Origin: Hofstenia miamia
Lineage: Eukaryota > Xenacoelomorpha > Acoela
Assembly: GCA_004352715.1 (NCBI GenBank)
Contig: SCFE01000049.1
Location: forward strand, 843,531-907,530
Direction: 5' to 3'
Length of the DNA stretch: 64,000 bases
Below, piece after piece: positions 45,430-56,906 of the stretch. The notes under the pieces were generated by a model. It worked only from the letters and a program-made list of their open reading frames with translations. It searched no databases and was not told where the DNA came from. A program made the translations under genes and the position numbers. How positions within the stretch are numbered: the stretch's first letter is position 1; the number at the start of each line of letters is the position of its first letter.

Positions 45430-46955
45430 TTATGTTGATAAATTAAGTTATTTTTTCAAAAAATTAGTGTTGGTAGGTGGGGATAACGCAAAAGTACCAA
45501 TAGTTTTAATGGTTTCAGACGTTTTTTTATATTGATTTTAATTTTCTATGCAATTGCATTTGGCCCTGTGAATCCATTTTTTACTTTGAATTTTCAGGTA
45601 ATGGATTCACAAATCCGAATCCAAAATATCATGTGGCCTACATAAAAATTGTTTATAGTTATTTTTAATTGCGACTTAGAAAGATGGAAAACGTTAGCAA
45701 TTTATTCTGTAATAGGAGAACTAATTTGAGATTTACACGTTTCACACAATTAGTGAGATTTAAAACTTTATTTTATTGAAATTTTCATTATTCTATCAGA
45801 AATTTCTAGTCCGCCATGCACTATACCAAAATTTTAACTAAAATTCAAGATTTCGAATCTATTGAGCTTTATTTCTCTCGTTATAATGTGGCAGTAAATT
45901 TTTAATGTCTAGGAAAACCAACGTGATGCCATGTTTCATTTTAAAAAGCAAATATACTGTTAGAAAGAACTTGAAATTAAGCTATAAGAAACTAGTCAAA
46001 TCGGATCACGGGGTCATACATATTAAGATCCTACCAAGTCAAACGGTCAAATCCTAACCGATGACATGGAGCACAGGGTCACATTGTTCTGTGGGACCAG
46101 AGTATTATTTATGCTTGTGTCCCATCGATATCTATTGAAATCAACTCCATACCATCTTATTGGAAAAGTATCAGCTGATAGCAATAAACAAAATCAATTG
46201 AATACCAATGTAAATATTTTTTCAAGTGGTTTCATAGTTGCGGTTTTAACAAACAATTTATGTACCATTTGTTACTTACCAAATATCGGTGATTCACTAA
46301 ATATGACATTTCAGTTCAACAAATTACTGAAACTAAAAATTTTACGCCGTTTAGAAATTTCAAAAAAACCACAATCCTAGCAGTAATATAATCTAATAAG
46401 TTTCCTCAAGATTAGGAAAAACTAATTAATTGAAACTTTTTTGAGTAGAATTACATTTGAAGTTTATTAATTGAAAAATTGTTTGAAGTATTGTATAAAA
46501 CTGCCTTTTCAACATTTGATAATGTATGTCTCATATGTTTCGGTTCCTTTGTATGTAATGCCAGAAAAGCTATGCCCATATTTGCTATTTGCATGTATAT
46601 AGTATTGGTTGAGTAGTGTTAGTTTTATGGACCTATTGTAGTAATCTGCGAAATTATATTCAGGGTCGCAAGGGTGCGAGAGATACCTTATTTTAGTGTG
46701 TAGTTCTAACCAATTTGTGCAGTTCTACTCCGTAAATGTGCAGTAGTAAAATTGAAACATGTTTCCTTCCCTGAATGTGTAAAAAGGCCATGAACATTTT
46801 TACCAACTGTGTATTTCTGAAAGCGTTCGTACATACAGTAGAGGAAAGTGGTGGAATGCCACGCAGTGCAGTTTCAGACTGTTCTTGATCAGTCCTTAGT
46901 GTACTTATTGCTTATGATATTTACCTATTTTAAAATCAATTCATCTATTTTATGC
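45430..46955. other. AT-rich stretch without a supported gene
   Basis: A plus-strand frame of 104 codons (46066-46380) has no recognisable domain. No RNA genes seen. Confidence 0.4.
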
Positions 46956-46962
46956 TTCAAAA

Positions 46963-47338
46963 CAGATTTGTCAATGAACCGATATTTTTAAGCTTGGCTC
47001 GGCTCGTTTTACTTTTGAGTATTTTCGGCTCGGCTCGGCTCGGCTCGGCTCGGCTCACCACATAGAACCGTTCAATCAGGCTCGTTTTAGCTCGATATTT
47101 TTTCAAAAATATACTGCATTCTCAGGAAATTTTAAATAGCTCTTCCTAATTATTTAAGAGACAGTTTAAAATATGATTATAAAAAAGGTATATTGAATAA
47201 AAAATAAGAAATATCTGCATAAGCAAATTAAAAAGCAGAACTATAAATTGGCTCGGCTTAATAAAGGCTCGTTTTGGGCTCGTTGTATATCAAATACTCT
47301 GCTCAAGCTCGGCTCGGCTCGGCTCGTTGACAAGTCTG
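46963..47338 (+). mobile_element. GGCTCG-type hAT-like MITE, copy 2
   Basis: 376 bp in the same orientation as copy 1. The ends are CAGATTTGTCAATGAACCGA and TCGGCTCGTTGACAAGTCTG, and a GGCTCG array of about five units lies near 47028-47056. The flanking octamers (CTTCAAAA, ATGTACTA) do not match, so the right flank has been replaced. A CTAGGCCTGG end of another repeat abuts at 47343. The array seeds a spurious coding frame (47248-47595). Confidence 0.85.
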
Positions 47339-47599
47339 ATGTACTAGGCCTGGAAACGGTCAGACTCGACCCAAATGCACCAAAACAAACAAAATTATAT
47401 GTGGTTTCAGACATAACTNCATTTGCAAAAAATCCTCAAAATAAGTACTGGCTTTCCACATCTGTAAAGGTTGGCAAATGTCGTGAAGCATTTAAGGAGA
47501 GGCAGATTGAAGCAACATTTTTTGAGAAATCGAAAGAATCGCTTACGGTTGTAAATGTTAATTTTAGGTTGAAATATACAGTGGAATACATTTGACACC

Positions 47600-48488
47600 A
47601 CATCAAAATATCAAACAATTATTTTTTAATGGAAATATGCAACAGCACTGTGCAAATAGCTTGAAACTGTTTCAAATAGCCTAAGGAAGCAATCAAAATA
47701 CCCTGTAATTTTGAATTCACCAAAATGTGCATTCAAGCATTCGCATGGAATTTAAAAAATGGGAAAATTCATTAACATTCATTTAGCAAAAATATTGTCA
47801 GTGAAAGGTGCATAATATAAATGTATATAAAAAATTACATCGGCAGAAGAGAATTTGTGCGAAGAGATTAGAGTGCTAGAGAGAGCTTGGGAAATTTTTT
47901 TATTTCTTAAATTTATTGTTTGAGGAAACTAATTCCATAAAATTGAATCATTTTTTTTGAAAGAATTTTTGCCATTTCGGTATTTACAATGAGGAAATTT
48001 CAAAGAACGTATATTTTGTGTTTATAATTTAAATTTTGAGTTCTAGATAATAAAGTGGAATTTTATTTCCATTTAAAAATTAATATTTAGGAAATAATGT
48101 TTAAGTAGCAATTTTCACATATATTGCATTGCTTGGCTAGTATAATTGTTGTGCATGCGGCAGAATTATGATCTCCAAGCATCCCCACAATTTGGACTCC
48201 CAACTATAGAAAAGAAAAAATATGGCAAATTTCATTCAGAAATCTAATGGAAATCGCGCATGAATCCCACAATAGCTTTAGTAGGAATGCAACAGAATGA
48301 AAAACGTCATTATGAGCACTGGCTGTATTCCAACATTAATGCATGTTTTTATATTTAAGGTTTCTTTTGAGTATGCTTGAATTCAATTTTGATTTTGTCA
48401 AATATATCCAGGCTTGCTCCTGGGGTGTAATTTTGATTTTCTCCCGCAATTTTTCTGTGGAGATTGCTACAACAATGAAACACAAATA
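47600..48488. other. AT-rich non-coding stretch
   Basis: Nothing recognised before the (AT)n region. Confidence 0.45.
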
Positions 48489-48489
48489 A

Positions 48490-48564
48490 CATATATATAT
48501 ATACATGAATATATATATATATATATATATATAGATAATTTATAACATTATATATATATACATA

Positions 48565-48598
<34 letters not shown>

Positions 48599-48625
48599 TA
48601 ATTTATAACATTTTATATATATATG

Positions 48626-48656
<31 letters not shown>

Positions 48657-49172
48657 NNNNNNNNNNNNNNNNNNNNNNNNNNNNNNNNNNNNNNNNNNNN
48701 NNNNNNNNNNNNNNNNNNNNNNNNNNNNNNNNNNNNNNNNNNNNNNNNNNNNNNNNNNNNNNNNNNNNNNNNNNNNNNNNNNNNNNNNNNNNNNNNNNNN
48801 NNNNNNNNNNNNNNNNNNNNNNNNNNNNNNNNNNNNNNNNNNNNNNNNNNNNNNNNNNNNNNNNNNNNNNNNNNNNNNNNNNNNNNNNNNNNNNNNNNNN
48901 NNNNNNNNNNNNNNNNNNNNNNNNNNNNNNNNNNNNNNNNNNNNNNNNNNNNNNNNNNNNNNNNNNNNNNNNNNNNNNNNNNNNNNNNNNNNNNNNNNNN
49001 NNNNNNNNNNNNNNNNNNNNNNNNNNNNNNNNNNNNNNNNNNNNNNNNNNNNNNNNNNNNNNNNNNNNNNNNNNNNNNNNNNNNNNNNNNNNNNNNNNNN
49101 NNNNNNNNNNNNNNNNNNNNNNNNNNNNNNNNNNNNNNNNNNNNNNNNNNNATATATATATATATATATATA
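48490..49172. repeat. (AT)n expansion with internal duplication and 495-N gap
   Basis: Long (AT)n tracts alternate with AGATAATTTATAACATT spacers (two copies, 48532 and 48596). The gap at 48657-49151 is bounded on both sides by (AT)n. Long frames reported through it would be artefacts. Confidence 0.9.
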
Positions 49173-49974
49173 TTTATCATTTGAAATTTTCATCATACAC
49201 GTTGGACATTTGTAAAACATTGGTCGTTGGTAACACAAACAATTTCAATATTTTGAATTTTTCAATTTACCCATATTTTGGAATGCACTATTTCTTGTAG
49301 GTGTCCAGTATATGCAGGAACTGTTGCAAGCAAAAAATTTAAATTCTGAACAAAAAATATGAGCAATAATTCATCAAATTTTTCATTACAAAACACTGAC
49401 TACATCCCATACACAGTTTCAAACAAATCTTACATTTCTATGCAAATATAATTGAACTAACTAAGTAAATCTGAAATAGAAAAACGTAGCTTTAAAGTTA
49501 AATGTTGCAGAAGATTTATGCAATAGGAATATTGAAAAATGTTTTCAAATGAGCTCTTTGATGTCTGTTACAATAATCTTAAAGAAATTATTGTTGTTGT
49601 AAAAAATGGACTATTGTGATGTTTGCATTGAAATTGCTTATTGCAGCACCCTCCGTTAAAAATGTTGTTACTCATACCCATCAATTCCCGTAATTTCATG
49701 CTGGTACCCAAGAATATAATTTCTTTTTAAAGAACTTAAAAATTTTCAATGAAATTTCAAGCAAAGCTCATGTTGTTTATGTCAAATATTTCCAACATTT
49801 CATTAATAATTTATGTTTTTGAAGGAAACATTACTTAGAAAACGCAAAATGTAGAACCTAAAGCTTATCTGTTTCGAATAATATAGTTCTTACCTACTGA
49901 TACGACCGGCTAAAACGGGTACCCGCAAGTAGCACCTGTTCTACACGTTACTAAGATACACGAAACTAATTATT

Positions 49975-50455
49975 GCAAGTTTAATACGGCGGGTCGGGTT
50001 GGGTCAACTTTTTGGCTGGCCAGGCGAGGTTGGGTCGAAGGTTTATTTACTTACTTACGTTGACATTAATTGTTGGTTAGATGTATAGGCTTGAATTGAA
50101 TCGCGTATTNNNNNNNNNNNNNNNNNNNNNNNNNNNNNNNNNNNNNNNNNNNNNNNNNNNNNNNNNNNNNNNNNNNNNNNNNNNNNNNNNNNNNNNNNNN
50201 NNNNNNNNNNNNNNNNNNNNNNNNNNNNNNNNNNNNNNNNNNNNNNNNNNNNNNNNNNNNNNNNNNNNNNNNNNNNNNNNNNNNNNNNNNNNNNNNNNNN
50301 NNNNNNNNNNNNNNNNNNNNNNNNNGATGTATAGGCTTGAATTGAATCGCGTATTACAAAATTAGGAAGACGGTCGGGGCAGTTCGGGTCTACATATCAT
50401 TCGGATAGGGTTGAATCGGGTCCAAAAAAATTTTACCTGCTTCCAGGGCCTAATC
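49975..50455. repeat. CGGGT/GGGTC-rich dispersed repeat with gap
   Basis: The block starts with GGCGGGTCGGGTTGGGTCAA and ends ATCGGGTCC...CTTCCAGGGCCTA. Its inverted end TAGGCCCTGGAAGCAGG resembles CTAGGCCTGGAAACGG at 47343, beside MITE copy 2. The 216-N gap (50110-50325) is flanked by an identical 30-bp direct repeat (TATAGGCTTGAATTGAATCG within it), so a tandem array lies in the gap. Style is that of a hAT-like MITE. The left end is not defined. Confidence 0.5.
50110..50325. other. Assembly gap (216 N)
   Basis: Identical 30-bp sequence on both sides, consistent with an unresolved tandem repeat. Confidence 0.95.
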
Positions 50456-51022
50456 TTAAATCTCTCAAGAATGGGATTTTCGAAATTCGTTTCAAGGTAA
50501 AAAAGTTTTTTGAGATATAATATTTTGAATGCATTATTTTACATAAGACCATCAGAATAAAAATACTTCAAAAAATCATTTTCAAGGCCGCAATCACCAT
50601 TGGTCGTTTATAAAAGCAAAAAAATTCCTTCAATTTGACATTTGTAACAGCGAAGACAATTGTGACTGTTAACAATACCCATTTATATGTATATGTGGAT
50701 AAAATAACTATACAGGTATTGTAGCATAGTCCAAATATATGATGTAAGTGATTATAATAAAGTTGTTTGATTTCAGATTTGAATCTAAAGTATTCCACAC
50801 GTTCGATCATTGAGTGATATCCTAAACTATATAGATGCTTAGAAATAAATAGATAGGTTTGCAATGGATGGCGGCAATCCAAGAATTAATTTTACCCACA
50901 GAATGCTGTTGAAGTAAGTTTCGCTATTTTATTCAGAATTTGAATGAAATTTCTAGATTACAAGTCATGTTTAAGTGACACCTACGTCAGTGTCTCAAAA
51001 AATTTTTATGGATATTCCCGAT

Positions 51023-51358
51023 CAGACTTGTCAACGAGCCGAGCTTCTAACGAGCCGAGCCGAGCCGAGCTTGAGCAGAGCATTTGATATACAAAAGCCC
51101 AAAACGAGCTTTTATTAAGCCTAGCCAATTTATAGTTCTGCTTTTTAATTTGCTTATGCAGATATTTCTTATTTTTTTATTTAATATACTTTTTTTATAA
51201 TCATATTTTAAACTGTTTATTAAATAATTAGGAAGAGCTATTTAAAAATTTCTGAGAATGCAATATTTTTTTGAAAAAATATCCAGCTAAAACGAGCCTC
51301 ATTGAACGGTTCAATGTGGCGAGGCGAGCTTAAAAATTTCGGCTCGTTGACAAGTCTG
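51023..51358 (-). mobile_element. GGCTCG-type hAT-like MITE, copy 3, upstream of the intact GPCR
   Basis: 336 bp with perfect 20-bp inverted ends (CAGACTTGTCAACGAGCCGA and its complement) and a perfect 8-bp TTCCCGAT duplication (51015-51022, 51359-51366). Inverted relative to copies 1 and 2 and closest to copy 2 in the interior. It ends 252 bp before the GPCR start codon. The duplicated upstream DNA at about 3210-3245 lacks it. Confidence 0.95.
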
Positions 51359-51610
51359 TTCCCGATATTCTCGAAATTGAACTTTTCAATTAATATTGCA
51401 AGCCAAGTATTTTATAGAGATTTGACGAAAAGCATGCTTAATATTTTGATAGCGTATTACGTGCTATATATGAATGTTATACAATTTAAAAATCTAGTTG
51501 TTAAAACACAACCAATAGGATTTTAGTAGCATTAATTTACTATTTAAACGCAACACAATTCGAGAATATTATTGTACATTTCAACTCATCTAACAGACAT
51601 TCCCCATTGA

Positions 51611-52534
51611 ATGAATGCGACTGCAGTGGTAAAGGAGGAAGTTCTACCACTTCCAAATGCCTTGTGGTTTTCCATACTAGTCAATTCAGGTATGAGCCTT
51701 GGAGTTTTGCTAAATGCATTGATTATAGTTGTATACTTTACAACTGAAAGCATTCGAAAAATCTTTACAAACAAAATTATATCAAGTCTTGCGTTCGTTG
51801 ATTTAATTACCTGCGTAGTTAATTTCTACGATATCAACCTTTACACCAGTTTACCTTCATCAATACCATATCTCATTCGTGTAATATATTGCAGAACTAT
51901 AGCATCATCATTCTACATTTGGCTGTTTTACGGTACATCGATGTGGCACTTAGTCTATCTTGCACTAGACCGCTATTTGGCAGTTGTACATCCAATTTAT
52001 TACCAAGGCTTTACCACGAGTTCTTTAAAACACGTTCTTCTCTTTTTAACATATTTTTTAGGAGCAGTTTTAAATGCTGATACAATACTTGAAGTTCACA
52101 TTGAAGAGGGAATTTGTGTGTTCCAAAATATGCCTGAATACTTCGCTCAGTATGTTGCAATTATTAGCATATTATTTACGTTTGGTACGCTGGCAATAAT
52201 GAGCTGGTTTTACCTGCTAATTTTCAACAGAGTAAGCAAACGAAGTACAGATTCATCGCAAATCAAAGCTAAAAATCGGCGTATGCTTAAATTGATAATA
52301 ACGCTGACTTTCTTTTACGCAGTGTGCAGTTTTCCACTCTATCTGATATATTCCTTCAGATACTTTGCAAAATTGATTAATGCAGAGAAATTAGCATTCT
52401 TAGAAGCACCGAACACGCTTTTCATTTGCAATCTTTTGGCTTTATCTGCTTCTTGGATAAACCCCTGTGTCTATGCCGTACAAAGTGGTCCTTTCCAAAA
52501 GGCGATTTTTGATTTTACTTCAAAAATTAAATAA
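51611..52534 (+). CDS. Intact single-exon class A (rhodopsin-family) orphan GPCR, 307 residues
   Basis: The ATG at 51611 opens a short N-terminus with one N-glycosylation site (NAT) and then seven helices: TM1 with GVLLNALIIVVYF, TM2 with SLAFVDLITC, and TM3 starting after the conserved Cys (YCRTIAS) and ending LALDRYLAVVHPIY, a full DRY motif. TM4 and an ECL2 Cys (GICVFQN) follow, then TM5, TM6 (FFYAVCSFPLYLIY) and TM7 with WINPCVYAVQ, the NPxxY motif. A short tail ends in TAA. It has the hallmarks needed for G-protein coupling at the plasma membrane. Ligand and subfamily are not evident. Length is compact but complete for class A. No introns. A decayed paralogue lies at 3448-3703, and a MITE sits in its upstream region. 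Confidence 0.95.
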   Translation: MNATAVVKEEVLPLPNALWFSILVNSGMSLGVLLNALIIVVYFTTESIRKIFTNKIISSLAFVDLITCVVNFYDINLYTSLPSSIPYLIRVIYCRTIASSFYIWLFYGTSMWHLVYLALDRYLAVVHPIYYQGFTTSSLKHVLLFLTYFLGAVLNADTILEVHIEEGICVFQNMPEYFAQYVAIISILFTFGTLAIMSWFYLLIFNRVSKRSTDSSQIKAKNRRMLKLIITLTFFYAVCSFPLYLIYSFRYFAKLINAEKLAFLEAPNTLFICNLLALSASWINPCVYAVQSGPFQKAIFDFTSKIK

Positions 52535-52539
52535 AAACT

Positions 52540-55020
52540 TTCGAACATATAGATTGTTTGATAAATTGCAATTTTTATGTAAATAATTTTTTATAAAATT
52601 GTCTTTGAGGGAAACACAAGTGCATTGTCGTTTGTAGAGAATATTCTAATACTAATCTTAAAAAAAGTTTTTTTTCACTTCAAGTTTGCTCTGGAAAACA
52701 ACACATCTGAACAATTTGTTTCGTATCATCCTTAGCATTATTAATTATTATTGTATACTCTCTGCTAATCATAATTCAATTTTAGCAAAGTAAATTAAGT
52801 ATGGGTGAAAAAATTTGCCTCTTTGCAGCTGACAACAAAACAACCTCTATTTTAAAATGGGTTTTAATTTAATTTAAGCCTTTAATATTCGTGATCAAAT
52901 CACAGTATTTTTTAATAAAATGTTTTCAATTTTCAAATTATATATATATATATATATAATTGCATGCTCTATATAACTATGGTGGCAAACGATGTACAGA
53001 AAGTTGCTTTGGATAAATTTAAATTTCTTAAATTACATAAAAAAGAAAAAATCAGAAGAAATATTTAAGGTAAATGTATTCTTGTTTCTTTGAAAGTTTG
53101 CGAATAATGTCTTTCATGAATTGATGTCAGATTAATGTTACAGAGCTTTTTCAATTTTTTTACACTGTATAATAATTTTTTGGATTTGATAGCTGAATTG
53201 GCTCAAAAATTTTTTTTTTGAAACATAGAAAAAAATATTTAAAGAAACTTACAATTTTTACTACAGAGAAACTATTTATGATCCGAACGGTTCCTTGGTC
53301 TTGTTAAAATTCTAAATAAATCAGTTTTTTGACTTAATTCGAATACAACATACATTTTATGAAGAAATTTATATTTACATTTCAAACTTAATTATTTTTC
53401 GAAATGAAAACCAAGATAAAATGGCGTAGCATAATTTCTCAATGATGATTGAATAAACGTAAATTCTAATTTCTTAGCATGTCAATATATAGCATAAAGC
53501 ATAGCTTACTACTATTTACTGTTTAAATATGTGTAAATAAGCTGAAAAAATGTTTCAATTTTGGGTTTATTACACCGTAATTGTACAGCAAAATATTGGA
53601 TTGGCTTGAACAATGTTTTCAACTATTGGATTAACTGGCGATAATTAGTTAGCATTACATTTCTCTATGAATTCTAGCATTTAACTAGAAAACTGTTTTT
53701 GATGTTAATACTATTACTTAGTACTTGTTATCTTTTTATTAATTTATTGCTCAATTATTACGGATTTGAGAGTTTGGATAATAAGGAATAACAAAATACA
53801 AATTAATTGATTTGAGAATTACTGCTTTTATGATTGCTGCATTGTACAGACAAAATTACTTAAATCTTAGCAAGCTAGTAAGATGTCCGGAAGGACAAAA
53901 TTCAGGCTAGGCAACATTTAGAAAATATTGAAAATACATTTTCATATAAGATTGCTATAAAATGGTACACAAACAAGACATAAATCAATAAAATTGTATA
54001 TATATATTTATATATATATATATTCCAGTTTTTAAAGGTAATGTGTACATTGCTGCGCGTTAGTTGAAAAAATAAGTTTGCAAACATTTTTTGCAAATGT
54101 TAGAATTTAAATATAGAAATTTTACAGTAAAATTACTACTAGAATTATTAATTGAATTCTTTGAAAATCCAATGTTCATTTTAAAGCTTCATTTTAATAT
54201 GCAAAACCGCTCAATTTTATATTCAATTAGATTATCAACATATAATAAAACTAAAACATATGACTTGGATTTTGATAAATGAAGTATTAGCTAAACAAAG
54301 TATCTGCTTTGAGTTGAAATGACCCATGGCCCTAATTCTAGTGTTAATCATAATCCCCTTCTATTCAGAGATGCACTTCTATGGCTCTAATGAAAACGCC
54401 ATACATGCATTACACAGAGTTATTGACGTAATAGCATTTTAGAGATGAAGATGAAATAATAAATCGCAATCAAAATTAATATATAATTCATTTTTCAATT
54501 GTACAGTATTAGAAATGAGAACAGCAAAAGACTATAGTATTAGAACTGATTAAAAGCAAGACACTTCTTAATATGAAAAATTTAACTTTATTTTGGACTA
54601 TCTAAAAAGCAGTCTAGATCATGTTTAAATTTTTTTGATGTTTGTTAAAAGTTTTGGTCATGGTAGAGCAACACAAACAGATGTTAGGAACTTTAAATTC
54701 AAACAAGTTTATAAATTACAATTGCTAACTGCCGAGATAAACGCTATGAAAATAGCAGTAATATATATGTCAGGAAAATTCTGTGGTGTTCAAGCACCTA
54801 GTAAAAAACAGAATTATGCTGAGAATTTGTTCTCTGTTTGACACATTCTTTGAATTTAGTTGCCTCATTTTGTATAGATGCTGCTTCATTTTTTTCACTT
54901 GAAATTCAAAAGCAATTTATTGCTACACGAAAAAGGTACAAAAACTATAAACTACAAAACTGCAAAAAGCTATTTACAAATATAAAAAATATATATAATT
55001 TTAAAATGTGTGTGTGCGTG
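52540..55020. other. AT-rich stretch without a supported gene
   Basis: (AT)n tracts lie at 52938-52958 and 53998-54024. Frames at 54091-54282 and 54635-54841 have no recognisable features. Confidence 0.45.
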
Positions 55021-55024
55021 CATT

Positions 55025-55460
55025 TTATACAAAATTTTCAAATGAATGTAGTGTATTATTGTCATTAAGTAGGCATTGTCTATTAAAAAGGAAAGTTCGC
55101 AATTTCTTTCTGAATTTCTTGTAATTTTTTTCAAATTTAATTTCTCTATTTAAGTTATTCCATAATTTAGTGGTGAAAACTATTAAAATATTTATCCACG
55201 CATAAAAATGTTTGATACCGTCCATTTAATTTAATATACTGTTTTAAAAACGAAGTTGCGGCTTGACCAAATTTGAATTTAAATAATATTGATAACATAT
55301 GCACTAAAATTTGATAATAAGGAGATAGTATTTTGTACTTTAATCGGTAATCGAATGCATTGTCATGTTTTTGTGCAAAATTGAATATTTTAAGGGACCA
55401 ATTAAAAGTTTTAGATCAAAAATTCTACAATTTTTCTATCATCTACAAATTAATAGGAGT
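55025..55460 (-). mobile_element. LINE family 2, RT C-terminal fragment
   Basis: Minus-strand frames end in TKLWNNLNREIKFEKNYKKF and RKKLRTFLFN, closely matching the LINE 3' end at 11440-12022 (KLWNNL--E---EKNYKKFRKKL). The upstream portion to about 55460 matches the same copy in shifted frames, so this is a decayed copy in opposite orientation. Its 3' UTR is not clear. Confidence 0.7.
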
Positions 55461-56004
55461 CACTTGTACTAAAACAATATGCGCGATGTGATGCAAAATC
55501 AAGAAAAACGTTTAAAAATCAGTCACCTTCAATTTATTCTCAAATGATGAAGTACATAAATCTCATAGAATGTAAGGAAATAAAACATTTATACACTTAA
55601 TCGATTTATTGCAACAAGCAAACCTGTCAATCAACACATATTGATCTTAGAACATGCGCTTCTTTGTACGAAAGCTTCATTTGCTTGATGAAGAGAAAAA
55701 TTTAGAGATTTTGAGAAGAAAGTCAATTCACTAGCAAATGACCAATTATTCATTCGATTAAAAATCCAAAAAGTAAAGACATCCTGAGAATGGTCATGTA
55801 TTTTCAGAAAAAGAGAAATTTAGAGTTGGAAATATTTTTTTTATTTTTGGATTCTTCAAGTCCAAAATAGATAGGACGCGAAAAAGCTATAATCTAAATA
55901 TCAAATTTGTAATTCTGTATAAAATGGAATTACTAACAGATTTACAAATTGCAGAAGAATGAAAATGTTTGAAAGAAAATCATTCGTCAGACATTGATCA
56001 TGTG

Positions 56005-56229
56005 CAGAGGCGTACGCAGGGTTTTCTGAAGGGGTACATCTTAGGCATGACCAAAAATTTAGAAAATATTGAAAAAAGACTCTAAAAATGCACTTCACGA
56101 CCTTAGCTTTTAATTTGTTCATTTTTTACCGAAAATTTTTTGATTTATCCATTCAAAATCACTTTTGAAAGCCTGACGGGGAAGACATTCCATCATGTCC
56201 CCCCTTGAAAACAGAATTAAAAGTCACCC
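56005..56229 (+). mobile_element. hAT-like element left end with rearranged right junction
   Basis: Starts CAGAGGCGTACGCAGGG and matches 8165-8335 across its body. The direct repeat TTGATCATGTG occurs just before it (55994-56004) and again at 56230-56240, but the right end is not the expected inverted terminus. Instead the element runs into 24 bases (56205-56228) that are the exact inverse of the sequence after the second direct repeat. Confidence 0.6.
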
Positions 56230-56263
56230 TTGATCATGTGGTGACTTTTAATTCTGTTTTCAA
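56205..56263. repeat. Perfect 24-bp inverted repeat with 11-base loop
   Basis: Arms 56205-56228 and 56240-56263 are perfectly complementary (TTGAAAACAGAATT...GTCACC), with loop CTTGATCATGT. It can form a strong hairpin. Confidence 0.9.
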
Positions 56264-56906
56264 AGTATTTATCGAATCATGATTATTTACCTTCTTTATT
56301 GTACGTTCTTTGTGGTGTATAAACGGTTATTTACAAATATATTTACCACTAACTCTTGCTAATACTGAAGGAAATTTTTAGTATCTCCTATTAGTCTAGA
56401 TAAATTTTGAGAGAACTTGGAAAAAGTGGTCTAATAAAAATCTTATTAATTACAATTAATCCATAGAACACAGGCGTTGCATTCTATATCCTATAATATA
56501 AATTAATGCATATAAAATTACTTTATCTAATGCCATGCCTATATACAGGCCTATCCATATGCTTTGATTATGCGAAAAATAGTAGCCAGTGCATAATTAT
56601 TTAGAAAATCATTATTACATTCAAATTTTTTATGAAGGAGGGACTTTGGATTTTTAATATGGCCCAGGGCTCCGCGACGCTTTATTCCAGCTCTGAATGT
56701 GTAATTGCAGAAATTTACTATTTATTTAATATGTATTAGTGCTTTGATTTTGTCTACTTTTTAAAATCGTCCATAAGTTTAATAGCTTCTCGCAATTGAT
56801 TGATTTTACTTAGAGACATCAATGCACCGACACGACTTAAGCTCAAATAAGATTTTATGTATTCGTCTGTTTTAGATAAAACACTAATGCATTAGAAGCT
56901 CTAGAA

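Noticed and set aside
46066-46380. 104-codon plus-strand frame
   Set aside because: No recognisable domain. Composition is compatible with chance in this sequence.
47248-47595. 115-codon plus-strand frame
   Set aside because: Its first third is the right end of MITE copy 2 and it crosses an N. No domain.
48566-49300. Open frames of about 200 codons around 48.6-49.3 kb
   Set aside because: Built from N and alternating Tyr/Ile from (AT)n. No coding meaning.
50568-50882. 104-codon minus-strand frame upstream of the GPCR
   Set aside because: Lies partly in the duplicated GPCR upstream region and the frame is not maintained at 3.1 kb. No domain.
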